Shown: in pieces, positions 1-8,566 of the stretch
Layout: each line of letters begins with the position of its first letter
Position numbering within the stretch: position 1 is the stretch's first letter
Origin: Fen-999 sp044220545
GTDB taxonomy: Bacteria > Pseudomonadota > Gammaproteobacteria > Burkholderiales > Rhodocyclaceae
NCBI GenBank assembly: GCA_044220545.1
Contig: JBGAQX010000055.1
Location: 1 to 40,249, forward strand
Direction of reading: 5' to 3'
Length of the DNA: 40,249 bases
Notes under the pieces: generated by a model
Told to the model about the DNA's origin: nothing
Database searches by the model: none
Seen by the model: the letters and a program-made list of their open reading frames with translations, nothing else
Program-made: the position numbers and the translations under genes

Positions 1-78
1 TGCGGCAACATGACGGTGATCCGCAAAGACGGCTGCGACTTCTGCACCGCCTGCGGGGCGGTGGGGAGTTGCGGCTGA
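1..78 (+). CDS. nrdJ: 3' end of B12-dependent (class II) ribonucleotide reductase
   Basis: Only the last 25 codons before a TGA stop lie in the window. They encode a cysteine-rich tail containing KDGCDFCTACG and ending VGSCG. This matches the C-terminal zinc-ribbon-like tail of adenosylcobalamin-dependent ribonucleoside-diphosphate reductases, which reduce ribonucleotides to deoxyribonucleotides without an oxygen-dependent radical subunit; the C-terminal cysteines are thought to help re-reduce the active site. The gene enters from the left edge, so nothing can be said of its start or catalytic core. A B12-dependent enzyme suits a facultatively anaerobic betaproteobacterium. The call rests on a short segment, but the motif is distinctive. 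Confidence 0.75.
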   Translation, partial: CGNMTVIRKDGCDFCTACGAVGSCG

Positions 79-295
79 TACGTTTCGTTCCGTGAGAATG
101 GTCCGGCGTGCCGGCAAGACCGGCACGTCGGGCGAACCAGCGTCCGGACCGGATTTCGCGCAACGGATCCGTCGGCATTTCGCCGGACTCGATGCGGACA
201 AGCTACCGATTCCGCGGCGCCGCGCAGCCCGTCTATCGCCGGCATTGAGCGATCAACCGTCATCAATCCCCGGGCTTGAGGAGGACCTCTTCACC

Positions 296-682
296 ATGCG
301 CTTGCTCCACACCATGATTCGCACCGGCGATCTCGATCGCTCGATCGATTTCTACACCCAGATCCTCGGCATGAAGCTGCTGCGCCGCAAGGACTACCCG
401 GAAGGCAAGTTCACCCTGGCCTTCGTCGGCTACGGCGACGAGCTCGACCATTCGGTCATCGAACTGACTTACAACTGGGGGGTCGAAAAGTACGACCTCG
501 GCAACGGCTACGGGCACATGGCCATCGAGGTCGACGATGTCCATGCCGCCTGCGAAGCGATCCGCCAGAAGGGCGGGAAAATCGTCCGCGAGGCCGGACC
601 GATGAATGCCGGGACCACGATCATCGCCTTCGTCACCGACCCGGACGGCTACTACATCGAACTGATCGGCAAGCGTCACTGA
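296..682 (+). CDS. gloA: Lactoylglutathione lyase (glyoxalase I)
   Basis: A 128-residue protein of the normal length for bacterial glyoxalase I, which isomerises the hemithioacetal of methylglyoxal and glutathione to S-lactoylglutathione in the cytoplasm. The four metal ligands of the family fall at the expected places: H5, E56, H74 and E122. Other hallmarks are the N-terminal TMIRTGDLDRSIDFY segment and the C-terminal DPDGYYIELI. The ATG at 296 is chosen because a strong GAGGAGGA ribosome binding site lies 10 bases before it and because it puts H5 in register with the family. The open frame extends upstream to 92, but that part resembles nothing. The gene stands alone between nrdJ and a convergent gene. 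Confidence 0.96.
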   Translation: MRLLHTMIRTGDLDRSIDFYTQILGMKLLRRKDYPEGKFTLAFVGYGDELDHSVIELTYNWGVEKYDLGNGYGHMAIEVDDVHAACEAIRQKGGKIVREAGPMNAGTTIIAFVTDPDGYYIELIGKRH

Positions 683-772
683 GCTGCGCATGGCCCGCTG
701 GCCGACGCGCCGCGGATCGAATGCCACCAACCACCGGGCGCTGGAGCGACCGGACTGGCCCGACCATAGCCG

Positions 773-1246
773 TCAGGCGACCGGCAGCCACTCCGAAAAC
801 GTCGCGGCCTGCCCGACCTTCCCGCCGCGCGCGTCGATCAGGTTCCAGACGGTGGAGTTGCCGATCATGAAGCGCCTGCCGCTCCTGGCGATGCGCACGC
901 CGCGGTAGTCGTCGATGTAGCCGTTGGCGGCCACCCGGTCCAGCAGGCGCTGGCGTTCTTCGCGCAACGGGGATTCCGCCGACAGGCGGGAAGGCATGCC
1001 GACGATTTCCGCCCAGGGCATTTCAAAGAGGCGCTGCGCGGTCAAATTGGCGTAGGTGAATAGGGGATCGGCGGAGGTGTCATGCGAGAGCACCACGAAA
1101 GGGGCATGGTAGAGATCGCGGGCCGCCTGGAGCTCGGGCAACGCCGCCGGCAGCAGCTCCCGGCCGGTCAGGCGGCGGTAGCTGGCGAGCAGCAACAGCG
1201 CATGGTCGCGCAGGTAGAGATTGCTATCGCCGGGTTCCGGAATCAT
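773..1246 (-). CDS. MEKHLA domain protein (PAS-like)
   Basis: A protein of about 157 residues, soluble and without a signal peptide. Its C-terminal two thirds follow the bacterial MEKHLA pattern: YANLTAQRLFEMPWAEIVGMPSR, then a basic linker, then NGYIDDYRGVRIARSGRRF and a final VWNLID..GQAATFSEW. MEKHLA is a PAS-related sensory fold first described at the C-terminus of plant HD-ZIP III factors; stand-alone bacterial versions have no established function. The ATG at 1246 has an AGGA eight bases upstream; a GTG at 1264 would add six residues. The gene follows the TPR-CHAT gene on the same strand with a 40-base gap, so co-transcription is possible. It converges with gloA. Confidence 0.8.
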   Translation of the reverse strand: MIPEPGDSNLYLRDHALLLLASYRRLTGRELLPAALPELQAARDLYHAPFVVLSHDTSADPLFTYANLTAQRLFEMPWAEIVGMPSRLSAESPLREERQRLLDRVAANGYIDDYRGVRIARSGRRFMIGNSTVWNLIDARGGKVGQAATFSEWLPVA

Positions 1247-1286
1247 TGTCGGCGTCCTGGGCACCTATGGTCATAGAATGTCCGCC

Positions 1287-4283
1287 CTAACGTCCCTCGC
1301 CGACCACCAGGAACGGGGCCCAGAAAAAGGGATGGGCGTACTCGGGGTGGCGCGCGTCGCTCATCAGGGCCAGCATGGCGGTCCGCATGGCCTGCGCGCG
1401 GCCTTCCGCCGGGGCCGCCCGATAGCGGCGCATCATGGCGGTGGTCAGGAGCGCGGCGCTTTCCGACTCCACCGACCACGAGGTGACGAGAAGGCTTCTG
1501 GCGCCGGCGTGGAAGAAAGCCTTGGCCAGCCCGGAGAAGCCCGCCGCCCCGGGCGTGCCGTCCGGCGCGGCGGTGTTGCAGGCGGAAAGGATCGCCAGGT
1601 CGGCGTCGAGCTTCAACTGGGCGATTTCGCTGGCCTTGAGCAGGCCATCGTCCAGAGGCGACGCACTCTCCGGCGGCGTCAGGGCCAGGGCGGGCTCCAC
1701 CAGGCCCTTGAGTTCGGCGGCCATGATGCCGTGCGTTCCGAAGGCCAGGAAGCGGAACCGGGAGAGATCCATTTCCTTGACCCGCCGTTCCGATGCCCCC
1801 TGGCCGAAATACAGGTGCGTCGCCGGCGCCTGGATCGCGTCGGCGAGGGCCAGTATCTCGCCACGGCTCTCCGGCAGGGGCTGCAAGGCGCGCCGCAACA
1901 CCTGCGGATCCGCCAGCGTCGAGCCGAGCAGGTCGGCCGAGCGAAGCGCGCGCATCGAAGCGCGGCTGCCCGCGAACTCGGGATCGCCGAAGCCGGCGAA
2001 AGGCTCGGCGGCCTGGCTGGCTCGGCCGTACTGGCGCAGCGCCCGCAACGAGCCGGCTTCGGGCAGCACGCTGATCGCGAAGCGCTTGATCAGCCAGGGC
2101 AGCCGGGCGAGATCGCCCGCATCCTTCACCGGGGCCTTGGGCGCCTCGCTCACCAGCATGGCCAAGGGCAAGCTGACCAGCGGGCCGTCCGGCACCACGA
2201 TGAGATGACGGACGTGTTTCAGCGATGGCTCGAACGGCTCGACCAGACGCCGGTACAGGTCGTGGGCGGCCTTGACCTCGGCGTCCGCGAACGGCGCCAC
2301 CGCGCCGGTCTGACCGGTCGTTTCGCCGGGACGCCGCAGTGTCCCGACGGCGCGGGCCAGTTCCTCGCCGCCGCTATCCAGGCGCCGACCGACGATGCCG
2401 CCACCGGTCACCAGCCAGCCGAACGCCTCCTTGGCGCCGAAGGCGTAGAGGAGCAAAGCCTCGCCGGGGTCGAGCAGGCGCTTCGCCTCCGCGAGCGTCA
2501 GCGGCGCCGGCGCGGCCAGTTCCAGGTACCTGGGGAACTGCCGCTTCAACTCCGCGACAGCGGCTGCCTCGCTCTGTTCCGCTTCCGCCAGTACCGACCT
2601 TAACGCGGCCTCCTGCCGCGCGCCGCGCTGCTCCGGTGGGCGTGAGACGGCGGCGAGCAGTTGCCGGTCGGCGGCGCTCCGCGCCGACTGGGCGTCCTGG
2701 TGCCGGCGAACCAGGTCGGCCAGGGGCCCCTTGCCGCCGGCCGAGCGGATGGCCATGCCGGCCAGGGCGCCGCCCGTGTCCGACAGCGTCGCATACTGGC
2801 CGGCAATGAAGCCTTCCTCCTGCCAGCCGTCGCCCTTGCCGGCCTCGCGATTGATCTGGTCGAGCAGCGACGCCTGGTAGAGGAACCGGTCGCGATGCTT
2901 CTTCAGCGCCAGCGCCTGGATGCCGCGCCGTTGCGACGACGCCGAATCTTCGCCCAGGCGACCGGCCACGATGGCATTGGCCTGGCGAATGGCCGCCAGC
3001 GCGTCGGACAGCCGGCCCTGGCGCCACAGCGCCCAGGACAGGTTGTCCAGGCTCGCCGCGACCAGCGGGTGGCCGGAGCCCAGAGTCTTGCCACGGATAG
3101 CCAGGCTGCGGCGATGCGCCTGCTCGGCTTCGCCGGGGCGGCCCAGTTCCCTGAGGGTCACACCGAGTAGCTCCAGCACATGGCCGAGATCGGGATGCTC
3201 GGCACCAAGAGCCTTTTCGTTGCCGGTCAGGCTGCGTTGCAACAGCGGCTCCGCCTCGCGGTAACGCCTCTGGACAGCAAATAGCGCGCCGAGGTTGGCC
3301 AGGCTCTGCGCCAGGGCTGGACTGGCGGCACCCAGCGTCTTTTCGCGAATGGCCAGGCTGCGCCGCAACAAGGTCTCCGCCTCGGTCAATTGGTGTTGAT
3401 CCTGCAAGACGACGCCCAGGTTGTTCAGGGCGCTCGCCAACGCCGGATGCTCCGGCCCCAGGGACGTTTCAATGATGGCGATGGCGCGGCGGGACAGCAT
3501 GGCCGCCTCGGCCGTGCGGCCCTCGCTCAGCAAGACGGTCGCAAGGTTGTTGAGGCTGTGCGCCACCTCCGGATGCTGCCGGCCCAGGGTCTTCTCGCGG
3601 ATCTCCAGACTCTGCTTGAGCAGCCGCTCGGCATCGGCATAGCGGCCCATGGCCGAATATAGGTCGGCCAGGTTGTTGAGCAGTGTGGCCGTCTCCGGAC
3701 TCTGCGTGCCACGAGCGGTTTCGTGGATGGACAGGCTGCGCTTGAAGAGGGTTTCCGCCTCCTCGTAACGGCCCAGTCCCTGGATCACCAAAGCCAGGTT
3801 GTTAATGCACAAGCCGACATCGATATGCCGCGAGCCCAGGGCGGCCTCCCAGATCGCCAGGCTGCGCCGCAGGATGGGCTCCGCCTCGGCGTAGCGGCCC
3901 GCCTCCTTCAGCAGCAGGCCGAGGTTGTTGAGCGCCAGTGCCAGCTCCTTGCTCGCCGATCCGAAGACCCGTTCCTTGATCGTCGCGCTACGCTGAAAGA
4001 TGGGCTCGGCGTCGCCGTAGCGGCCCTGCCGGAACAGGAGCACGGCAAGCTCGTTCAAGGCGGCCGCCACCGCCTGATGGTTCGGCCCGACGTCGCGCTC
4101 GGCCGTCTCGACCGCGGCCCGGTAGAGGCTGTCGGCCCGCCCCGGGTCGGCCTCCTTGGCCGCCTCGGCCGCCGCCATCAGCCGGTTGTACTCCCCCTCA
4201 TCGGCCAACACGAGCGCGGACAGACAAGCCGCCAAGAGAGCCACGATGGCCACGCGCACCGCCCTGAAAATCCAATTGGACAC
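1287..4283 (-). CDS. Exported TPR-CHAT domain protein (caspase-like peptidase fold)
   Basis: About 998 residues. The N-terminus is a signal peptide (a hydrophobic VAIVALLAACLSALVLA run before DEGEY). Ten or so kinesin-light-chain-type TPR repeats of about 42 residues follow (recurrent LNNLA.L....GRY.EAE.L..RSL.I.E). The last 350 residues are a CHAT domain with the catalytic-type histidine in FGTHG and cysteine in LSACNTA. CHAT proteins belong to the caspase-like clan; TPR-CHAT proteins are peptidases or scaffolds, some acting in defence. Export of this one is inferred from the leader. The GTG at 4283 is preferred because AGGA lies seven bases upstream and it begins the leader directly; a GTG at 4352 would add 23 residues. 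The small repeat protein is encoded 139 bases upstream. Confidence 0.88.
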   Translation of the reverse strand: MSNWIFRAVRVAIVALLAACLSALVLADEGEYNRLMAAAEAAKEADPGRADSLYRAAVETAERDVGPNHQAVAAALNELAVLLFRQGRYGDAEPIFQRSATIKERVFGSASKELALALNNLGLLLKEAGRYAEAEPILRRSLAIWEAALGSRHIDVGLCINNLALVIQGLGRYEEAETLFKRSLSIHETARGTQSPETATLLNNLADLYSAMGRYADAERLLKQSLEIREKTLGRQHPEVAHSLNNLATVLLSEGRTAEAAMLSRRAIAIIETSLGPEHPALASALNNLGVVLQDQHQLTEAETLLRRSLAIREKTLGAASPALAQSLANLGALFAVQRRYREAEPLLQRSLTGNEKALGAEHPDLGHVLELLGVTLRELGRPGEAEQAHRRSLAIRGKTLGSGHPLVAASLDNLSWALWRQGRLSDALAAIRQANAIVAGRLGEDSASSQRRGIQALALKKHRDRFLYQASLLDQINREAGKGDGWQEEGFIAGQYATLSDTGGALAGMAIRSAGGKGPLADLVRRHQDAQSARSAADRQLLAAVSRPPEQRGARQEAALRSVLAEAEQSEAAAVAELKRQFPRYLELAAPAPLTLAEAKRLLDPGEALLLYAFGAKEAFGWLVTGGGIVGRRLDSGGEELARAVGTLRRPGETTGQTGAVAPFADAEVKAAHDLYRRLVEPFEPSLKHVRHLIVVPDGPLVSLPLAMLVSEAPKAPVKDAGDLARLPWLIKRFAISVLPEAGSLRALRQYGRASQAAEPFAGFGDPEFAGSRASMRALRSADLLGSTLADPQVLRRALQPLPESRGEILALADAIQAPATHLYFGQGASERRVKEMDLSRFRFLAFGTHGIMAAELKGLVEPALALTPPESASPLDDGLLKASEIAQLKLDADLAILSACNTAAPDGTPGAAGFSGLAKAFFHAGARSLLVTSWSVESESAALLTTAMMRRYRAAPAEGRAQAMRTAMLALMSDARHPEYAHPFFWAPFLVVGEGR

Positions 4284-4422
4284 GACCCGTCCTGTCGATA
4301 CGAGGTTGATCCCGGCGATTCGGGGGAAGAAGTCCACTGAACCACGCGGCACGGCGCCGCGTCAAGCCGAGGCGCCGGCAGTCCTTGCCGGCTCAACGGG
4401 GAATGACTACCGGAGCGGCCGC

Positions 4423-4752
4423 CTACCGACTGCCGATGGTGCCGATGTCGTTGGTGGCCGTGTTGCCGCTGCCGATGGCCACGGCGCTGGTGCCGATGCC
4501 GACGGCGTTGATGTTGACGTTGCCCCGGATGATCGTGCCGCTCCGGATCGTGCCGACCGAGTTCCTGACGATGTTGCCCTGGCCGATGGAGACGGCCTGG
4601 ACATTCCGGCCGATCGCGTTGATGGTGCTGGCCCGCACGACCTGGTCCTCGATCCAGAAACGGAACGGCTGGCCGGAATAGCGGTCCACCAGCGCGGCGT
4701 TGGCCGCGCCGAAGCTGGCCATGAGGCACGAAAGCAGGAGGGCATTGCGCAT
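4423..4752 (-). CDS. Small secreted Gly/Asn repeat protein (beta-solenoid-like)
   Basis: A 109-residue protein with a clear signal peptide (MRNALLLSCLMASFGAANA, cleavage near residue 19) and no recognised domain. After a short WIEDQVVR segment comes a low-complexity region with two copies of a 17-residue unit, AVSIGQGNIVRNSVGTI at 53-69 and AVAIGSGNTATNDIGTI at 90-106. Between them are further alternating small/hydrophobic residues (GTIIRGNVNINAVGIG). The alternation and the invariant G-x-G-N and G-T-I resemble curlin or YadA-head type beta structures, but the similarity is visual only. The ATG at 4752 has GGGGA six bases upstream. It sits upstream of the TPR-CHAT gene on the same strand. The function is unknown; a substrate or partner of the CHAT protein is a guess. 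Confidence 0.7.
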   Translation of the reverse strand: MRNALLLSCLMASFGAANAALVDRYSGQPFRFWIEDQVVRASTINAIGRNVQAVSIGQGNIVRNSVGTIRSGTIIRGNVNINAVGIGTSAVAIGSGNTATNDIGTIGSR

Positions 4753-4916
4753 GACAGTTCCCCGGTTCGGGATGGACGACGAAAGGGTGGCCTCGATTGG
4801 AGCGATGGCCACGGCAACAAGTTTCCGCCGTCGTGGGCAGACGGGGCAACTGTCGCGCGATGACGACAGGACGTCCGGGGCACTCGCGGCACGCCAGGCG
4901 AGCCGCTGGCGACCGA

Positions 4917-5648
4917 TCAGACGAGCCCCGCGGCGGCGGCCTGATCGACCAGCAGCAGCGCCGACGCGCGATTGATCCGGCTGGCCGGAATCGAAGGGTC
5001 TGCCCGGACGAGGCGGGCCACCACCGCTGACTTTTCCGCGCCGGCGGCAAGCCAGAGAATGTGGCGCGCCCGGTTGATGAGGGGAAAGGTGAGCGTCATC
5101 CGCCGCCAACCGTTGTAGCGCGCGGTGACGGCAACCTCGGCGCTAGTGACGTCGAGCGCCGCGTCGCCCGGCACCAGCGAAGCGGTATGCCCATCCACGC
5201 CCAGACCGAGGTGTACCAGGTCGAGCACCGGCGGCGAACCGGCGAGCCCAACCAACAGTCGGCCGTAGCCTTCCGCCGCCGCGGCGAGATTCGGGGCATC
5301 GACTGGCATCGCGTACACCTGCCCGGCCGGAACGGGGACGCGCGCGAGCAGCGCATCGCGCAATTGCGTCAGGTTGCGATCCGGACTCCCGCCGGGCGCG
5401 ACGCGCTCGTCGACCTGCACGATATGGACATTCCGCCAATCGACCACTTCCGTGGCCAGGAGGCGCAGCGTTTCCCCTGGGCTATGGCCGCCGCTGAGCG
5501 CCACCACGAAGCGCCCGCGATCTTTGATCGCCTGGCCGGCGACCTCGGCGATCCACGCCGCCGCGCGCCGGGCCACCGCGGCCGCATCAACATGCGTTTC
5601 AATGCGCAACGGCTGGCCGGCGGCCGGGTCATGGTCTCCGGAAACCAT
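4917..5648 (-). CDS. pgl: 6-phosphogluconolactonase
   Basis: A 243-residue member of the DevB/NagB-like 6-phosphogluconolactonase family, which hydrolyses 6-phosphogluconolactone to 6-phosphogluconate in the cytoplasm. Visible family motifs are ALSGGHSP near residue 50, the VQVDER stretch near 78, and GLGVDGHTASL near 150, which carry the phosphate- and substrate-binding residues. It lies three bases after the zwf stop and is the last gene of a gnd-zwf-pgl operon, so the three steps from glucose 6-phosphate to ribulose 5-phosphate are made from one transcript. Length is normal and the frame intact. Confidence 0.95.
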   Translation of the reverse strand: MVSGDHDPAAGQPLRIETHVDAAAVARRAAAWIAEVAGQAIKDRGRFVVALSGGHSPGETLRLLATEVVDWRNVHIVQVDERVAPGGSPDRNLTQLRDALLARVPVPAGQVYAMPVDAPNLAAAAEGYGRLLVGLAGSPPVLDLVHLGLGVDGHTASLVPGDAALDVTSAEVAVTARYNGWRRMTLTFPLINRARHILWLAAGAEKSAVVARLVRADPSIPASRINRASALLLVDQAAAAGLV

Positions 5649-5651
5649 GCT

Positions 5652-7034
5652 TCAAACGGCGTCCCGCGGATTGCGCCAGCCGCCGAACTCTCCGATCATC
5701 GCGTCGGCCTCGACCGGCCCCCAGGTGCCCGGCTCGTAGTCGCGGATCGGGGTACGCATGTCCAGGATCGGATCGACGATCCGCCAGGTCGCTTCGACGC
5801 CATCCTGTCGCCCGAACAGCGCGGTGTCGCCCTTCAGGGCATCGCCGAGCAGGCGCTCGTAGGCTTCCATCTCATCGTCCCGGGTGTTGCAGACGTAGAG
5901 CTCCATTTCGTCGCCGACATTTTCGGTGCCATGGCGTTTCACCTGCGCGCCCAGGGCGATGGCGACCTGGCGCGGCCCAAGCCGGAAGCGCAGATAGTTG
6001 CCCCGCGCCGGCACGGCCTCGGGGAATACCTGCTGCGGCGGGCGCCGCAGCGTGACCACGACCTCGGTGGCGGTGACCGGCAAGTGCTTGCCGACGCGAA
6101 TGAAGAAGGGCACACCCTGCCAGCGCCATGAATCCAGGTGAATTTGCATCGCCGCGTAGGTCTCCACACGCGACTCTGGCGCCACGCCGGCTTCCGATCG
6201 GTAGCCGCGATACTGGCCGCGCACGAGGCTGCGCCCGGTCAGCGGCCGGATGGCGCGAAAGATTTTCAGCTTCTCGTCGCGCAGCGGTTCTCCGCCCTCG
6301 CCGATCGGCGGCTCCATGGCCAGGTTGGCGACCACCTGGAGCAGATGGTTCTGGACGACATCGCGAACCGCGCCGACTTCCTCATAGAAGCGGCCGCGAC
6401 CTTCGACGCCGAAGGCTTCGGCCATGGTGATCTGCACGCTGTCGACGTAGTTGCGGTTCCAGATCGGCTCCAGGAACGAATTGGCGAAGCGGAAGAACAA
6501 CAGGTTCTGCACCGGCTCCTTGCCGAGGTAGTGGTCGATGCGGAAGATGGCCGATTCGTCGAATTCCTTGCGCAGCGTCTGATTGAGCTGCCGCGCCGAG
6601 GCGAGGTCGCGGCCAAAGGGTTTCTCCACCACCACTCGGCCGCCGGCGGCGCAGGGCAGTTTGCCGAGCCCGCTTACCACGGTGGGGAACATGCTGGGGG
6701 GAATGGCCAGGTAGAACAGCGGTCGTCGGGCGTCGCCCAGCGCTTCGCACAGCCGGCCGAAGGTGGCGGGATCATCGTAGTCGCCGTTAACAAAGCGCAA
6801 CAGGGCGCCCAACCGATCGGCCGCCGCCTCGTCGAAGTCCGCGCGCCGCGCCAGGCAGTCCCGGACATGGGCGCGCAGCCGCGCCAGATCCCAACCGCCG
6901 CGCGCCATGCCGATGACCGGAATGTCGAGGTGCCCGCGCCGGACCATCTGCTGCAATGCCGGATAGATCTTCCTGGCGGCGAGGTCGCCGGTCGCGCCGA
7001 ACAGCACCAGCGCATCGGAAATCGGCTTGGTCAT
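5652..7034 (-). CDS. zwf: Glucose-6-phosphate 1-dehydrogenase
   Basis: A 460-residue enzyme oxidising glucose 6-phosphate to 6-phosphogluconolactone with reduction of NAD(P)+. The N-terminus has the Rossmann nucleotide-binding motif LFGATGDLAARKIYPAL, and the signature active-site segment RIDHYLGKEPVQNLL is complete, including the catalytic histidine region. The C-terminal domain has the expected YERLLGDALKGD and DPILDMR segments. It is slightly shorter than the 490-residue E. coli enzyme but shows no internal gap in the core. Its ATG overlaps the gnd stop by four bases (ATGA), which indicates translational coupling, and pgl follows three bases after its stop. Confidence 0.97.
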   Translation of the reverse strand: MTKPISDALVLFGATGDLAARKIYPALQQMVRRGHLDIPVIGMARGGWDLARLRAHVRDCLARRADFDEAAADRLGALLRFVNGDYDDPATFGRLCEALGDARRPLFYLAIPPSMFPTVVSGLGKLPCAAGGRVVVEKPFGRDLASARQLNQTLRKEFDESAIFRIDHYLGKEPVQNLLFFRFANSFLEPIWNRNYVDSVQITMAEAFGVEGRGRFYEEVGAVRDVVQNHLLQVVANLAMEPPIGEGGEPLRDEKLKIFRAIRPLTGRSLVRGQYRGYRSEAGVAPESRVETYAAMQIHLDSWRWQGVPFFIRVGKHLPVTATEVVVTLRRPPQQVFPEAVPARGNYLRFRLGPRQVAIALGAQVKRHGTENVGDEMELYVCNTRDDEMEAYERLLGDALKGDTALFGRQDGVEATWRIVDPILDMRTPIRDYEPGTWGPVEADAMIGEFGGWRNPRDAV

Positions 7035-8074
7035 GGCTTGCCTTTGGGCGGCGCCTGCTCCGCATGACCGCCGAATTCGCCGCGCATCGCCGACAGCAGC
7101 TTGTCGGCGAATCCGCCTTCGCCGCGCGAACTGAACCGCGCAAAGAGCGCGGCACTGAGCACCGGCACGGGCACGGCGGTATCGATGGCCGCCTTGAGCG
7201 TCCAGCGCCCTTCGCCGGAATCCGAGACACGCCCCTGGAATGCCGACAGGTCGGCGTCGCGCAGCAGCGCCCGCGCCGTCAGGTCCAGCAGCCAGGACCG
7301 GATCACGCTGCCGCGCCGCCAGACCTCGGCGATGTCACCGAGGTCGAAATCGTATCGATACGCCGCCGGGTCTTCGAGCGGTGCCGTTTCGGCATCGGCC
7401 TGGCGGTCCACACTGCCGCTATTGGCATGGCGCAGGAGGTTGAGGCCTTCGGCGTAGGCGGCCATCATGCCGTACTCGATGCCGTTGTGAACCATCTTGA
7501 CGAAGTGGCCGGCGCCATGCGCGCCGCAGTGCAGATACCCCTGTTCGGCGGTACCGCCGGCGTCGCTGGCGCCGTCGCCATCGCGTCCCGGCGTTCGCGG
7601 CGCGGCCTCGATGCCGGGAGCGAGCGCGCTGAAGATCGGATCGAGACGCTGAACGATGCTCGACTCGCCGCCGATCATCAGGCAATAGCCCTGCTCCAGA
7701 CCCCAGACTCCTCCGCTCGTGCCCACGTCCAGATAGTGAATCCCGAGCGAGGCGAGTTGTTCGGCGCGCCGGATGGCGTCACGGTAGTGGGAATTGCCGC
7801 CATCGATCAGCACGTCGCCCGGCTCGAGAAGCCTCGCGAGAGTCGCGGCGGTGTCCTCGACGATCGCCGCCGGTACCATCAACCAGACGCTGCGCGGCCG
7901 CGCCAGCCTGCCGACGAAGTCTTCGAGCGATTGGGCGCCGATCGCGCCCTCGCCCGCCAGCCGGGCCACGGCGTCGGCATTGATGTCATGGACGACGCAT
8001 GAATGTCCGGCCCGCATCAGACGGCGACACATGTTGGCGCCCATCCGCCCCAAACCGATCATGCCCAGTTGCAT
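7031..8074 (-). CDS. gnd: 6-phosphogluconate dehydrogenase, short (YqeC/GntZ-type)
   Basis: A 347-residue decarboxylating 6-phosphogluconate dehydrogenase converting 6-phosphogluconate to ribulose 5-phosphate and CO2. The N-terminal dinucleotide-binding motif GMIGLGRMGANM is intact. The substrate-binding block GTSGGVWGLEQGY lies near residue 118, and GAGHFVKMVHNGIEYGMM carries the catalytic lysine and asparagine. The protein lacks the extra C-terminal portion of the 468-residue E. coli Gnd, which places it in the short class, often NAD-preferring; the cofactor preference here is inferred from class only. GAGGA lies seven bases upstream of the ATG. It is the first gene of the gnd-zwf-pgl operon and overlaps zwf by four bases. 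The upstream 213 bases (8075-8287) hold no gene and presumably the promoters of this operon and of the divergent antitoxin gene. Confidence 0.94.
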   Translation of the reverse strand: MQLGMIGLGRMGANMCRRLMRAGHSCVVHDINADAVARLAGEGAIGAQSLEDFVGRLARPRSVWLMVPAAIVEDTAATLARLLEPGDVLIDGGNSHYRDAIRRAEQLASLGIHYLDVGTSGGVWGLEQGYCLMIGGESSIVQRLDPIFSALAPGIEAAPRTPGRDGDGASDAGGTAEQGYLHCGAHGAGHFVKMVHNGIEYGMMAAYAEGLNLLRHANSGSVDRQADAETAPLEDPAAYRYDFDLGDIAEVWRRGSVIRSWLLDLTARALLRDADLSAFQGRVSDSGEGRWTLKAAIDTAVPVPVLSAALFARFSSRGEGGFADKLLSAMRGEFGGHAEQAPPKGKP

Positions 8075-8287
8075 CGCCAGTTCCTCTCAATATCGCGATC
8101 GGACCAATCGAGTATTCGGCCGCTTCGCGGGACGATGTTAAACCGAAACACCGCCACCCTGAATCCCTGCCACAAGGCAAGCGCCATGCGGTCGGCGTGA
8201 CAGGTTCGAGCCGCGGCAATCGATTCGTCCCGCGCCGTCCCGTATTACTATTCGCCTGTCCCATCAAGGCAAAGAAGGAGTGACGTA

Positions 8288-8566
8288 ATGACCTTGGCCG
8301 AAACCATCTATCAACGCAGCCTGAAGCTGCCCGACGTCGCCGCACAGGAAGCACTGGATTTCATCGAGTTTCTCAATCAACGCTACGGCCTCGCCGAGGT
8401 AACGACCACGGCTGACGGCGATGCCGCCGCCTACGACGCCTGGTTCAAGGCACAGGTGCAACAGGCGATTGACGATCCGCGTCCGGGAATACCCGCCGAT
8501 GCGGCCCGTGAACACTTTGCCGCCCGGCGCGACGCGCTACGCCAACAAACTCTGGCCAAGCGGTGA
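8288..8566 (+). CDS. Antitoxin of a type II toxin-antitoxin pair (DUF2281/ParD-like)
   Basis: A 92-residue protein. The N-terminus (AETIYQRSLKLP..AQEALDFIEFLNQRYG) resembles the DUF2281 helix found at the start of many antitoxins. The C-terminal half (YDAWFKAQVQQAIDDPRPGIPADAAREHF) is the toxin-wrapping type of segment that accompanies ParE-like toxins. The ATG has AGGAG seven bases upstream. Its TGA stop overlaps the GTG start of the toxin gene by four bases, the usual coupling in type II modules. The antitoxin looks intact whereas its partner is damaged, so it may persist as a solo antitoxin. It would be expected to autoregulate, but no clear operator was identified. Confidence 0.75.
   Translation: MTLAETIYQRSLKLPDVAAQEALDFIEFLNQRYGLAEVTTTADGDAAAYDAWFKAQVQQAIDDPRPGIPADAAREHFAARRDALRQQTLAKR

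Noticed and set aside
1221..2603. A 460-codon + strand frame
   Set aside because: Antisense of the TPR-CHAT gene, whose leader, TPRs and catalytic motifs are clear.
1287..4283. TPR repeats of the CHAT protein considered as DNA-level tandem repeats
   Set aside because: The repeats are diverged protein repeats of about 42 residues with no near-identical DNA copies; normal for this family.
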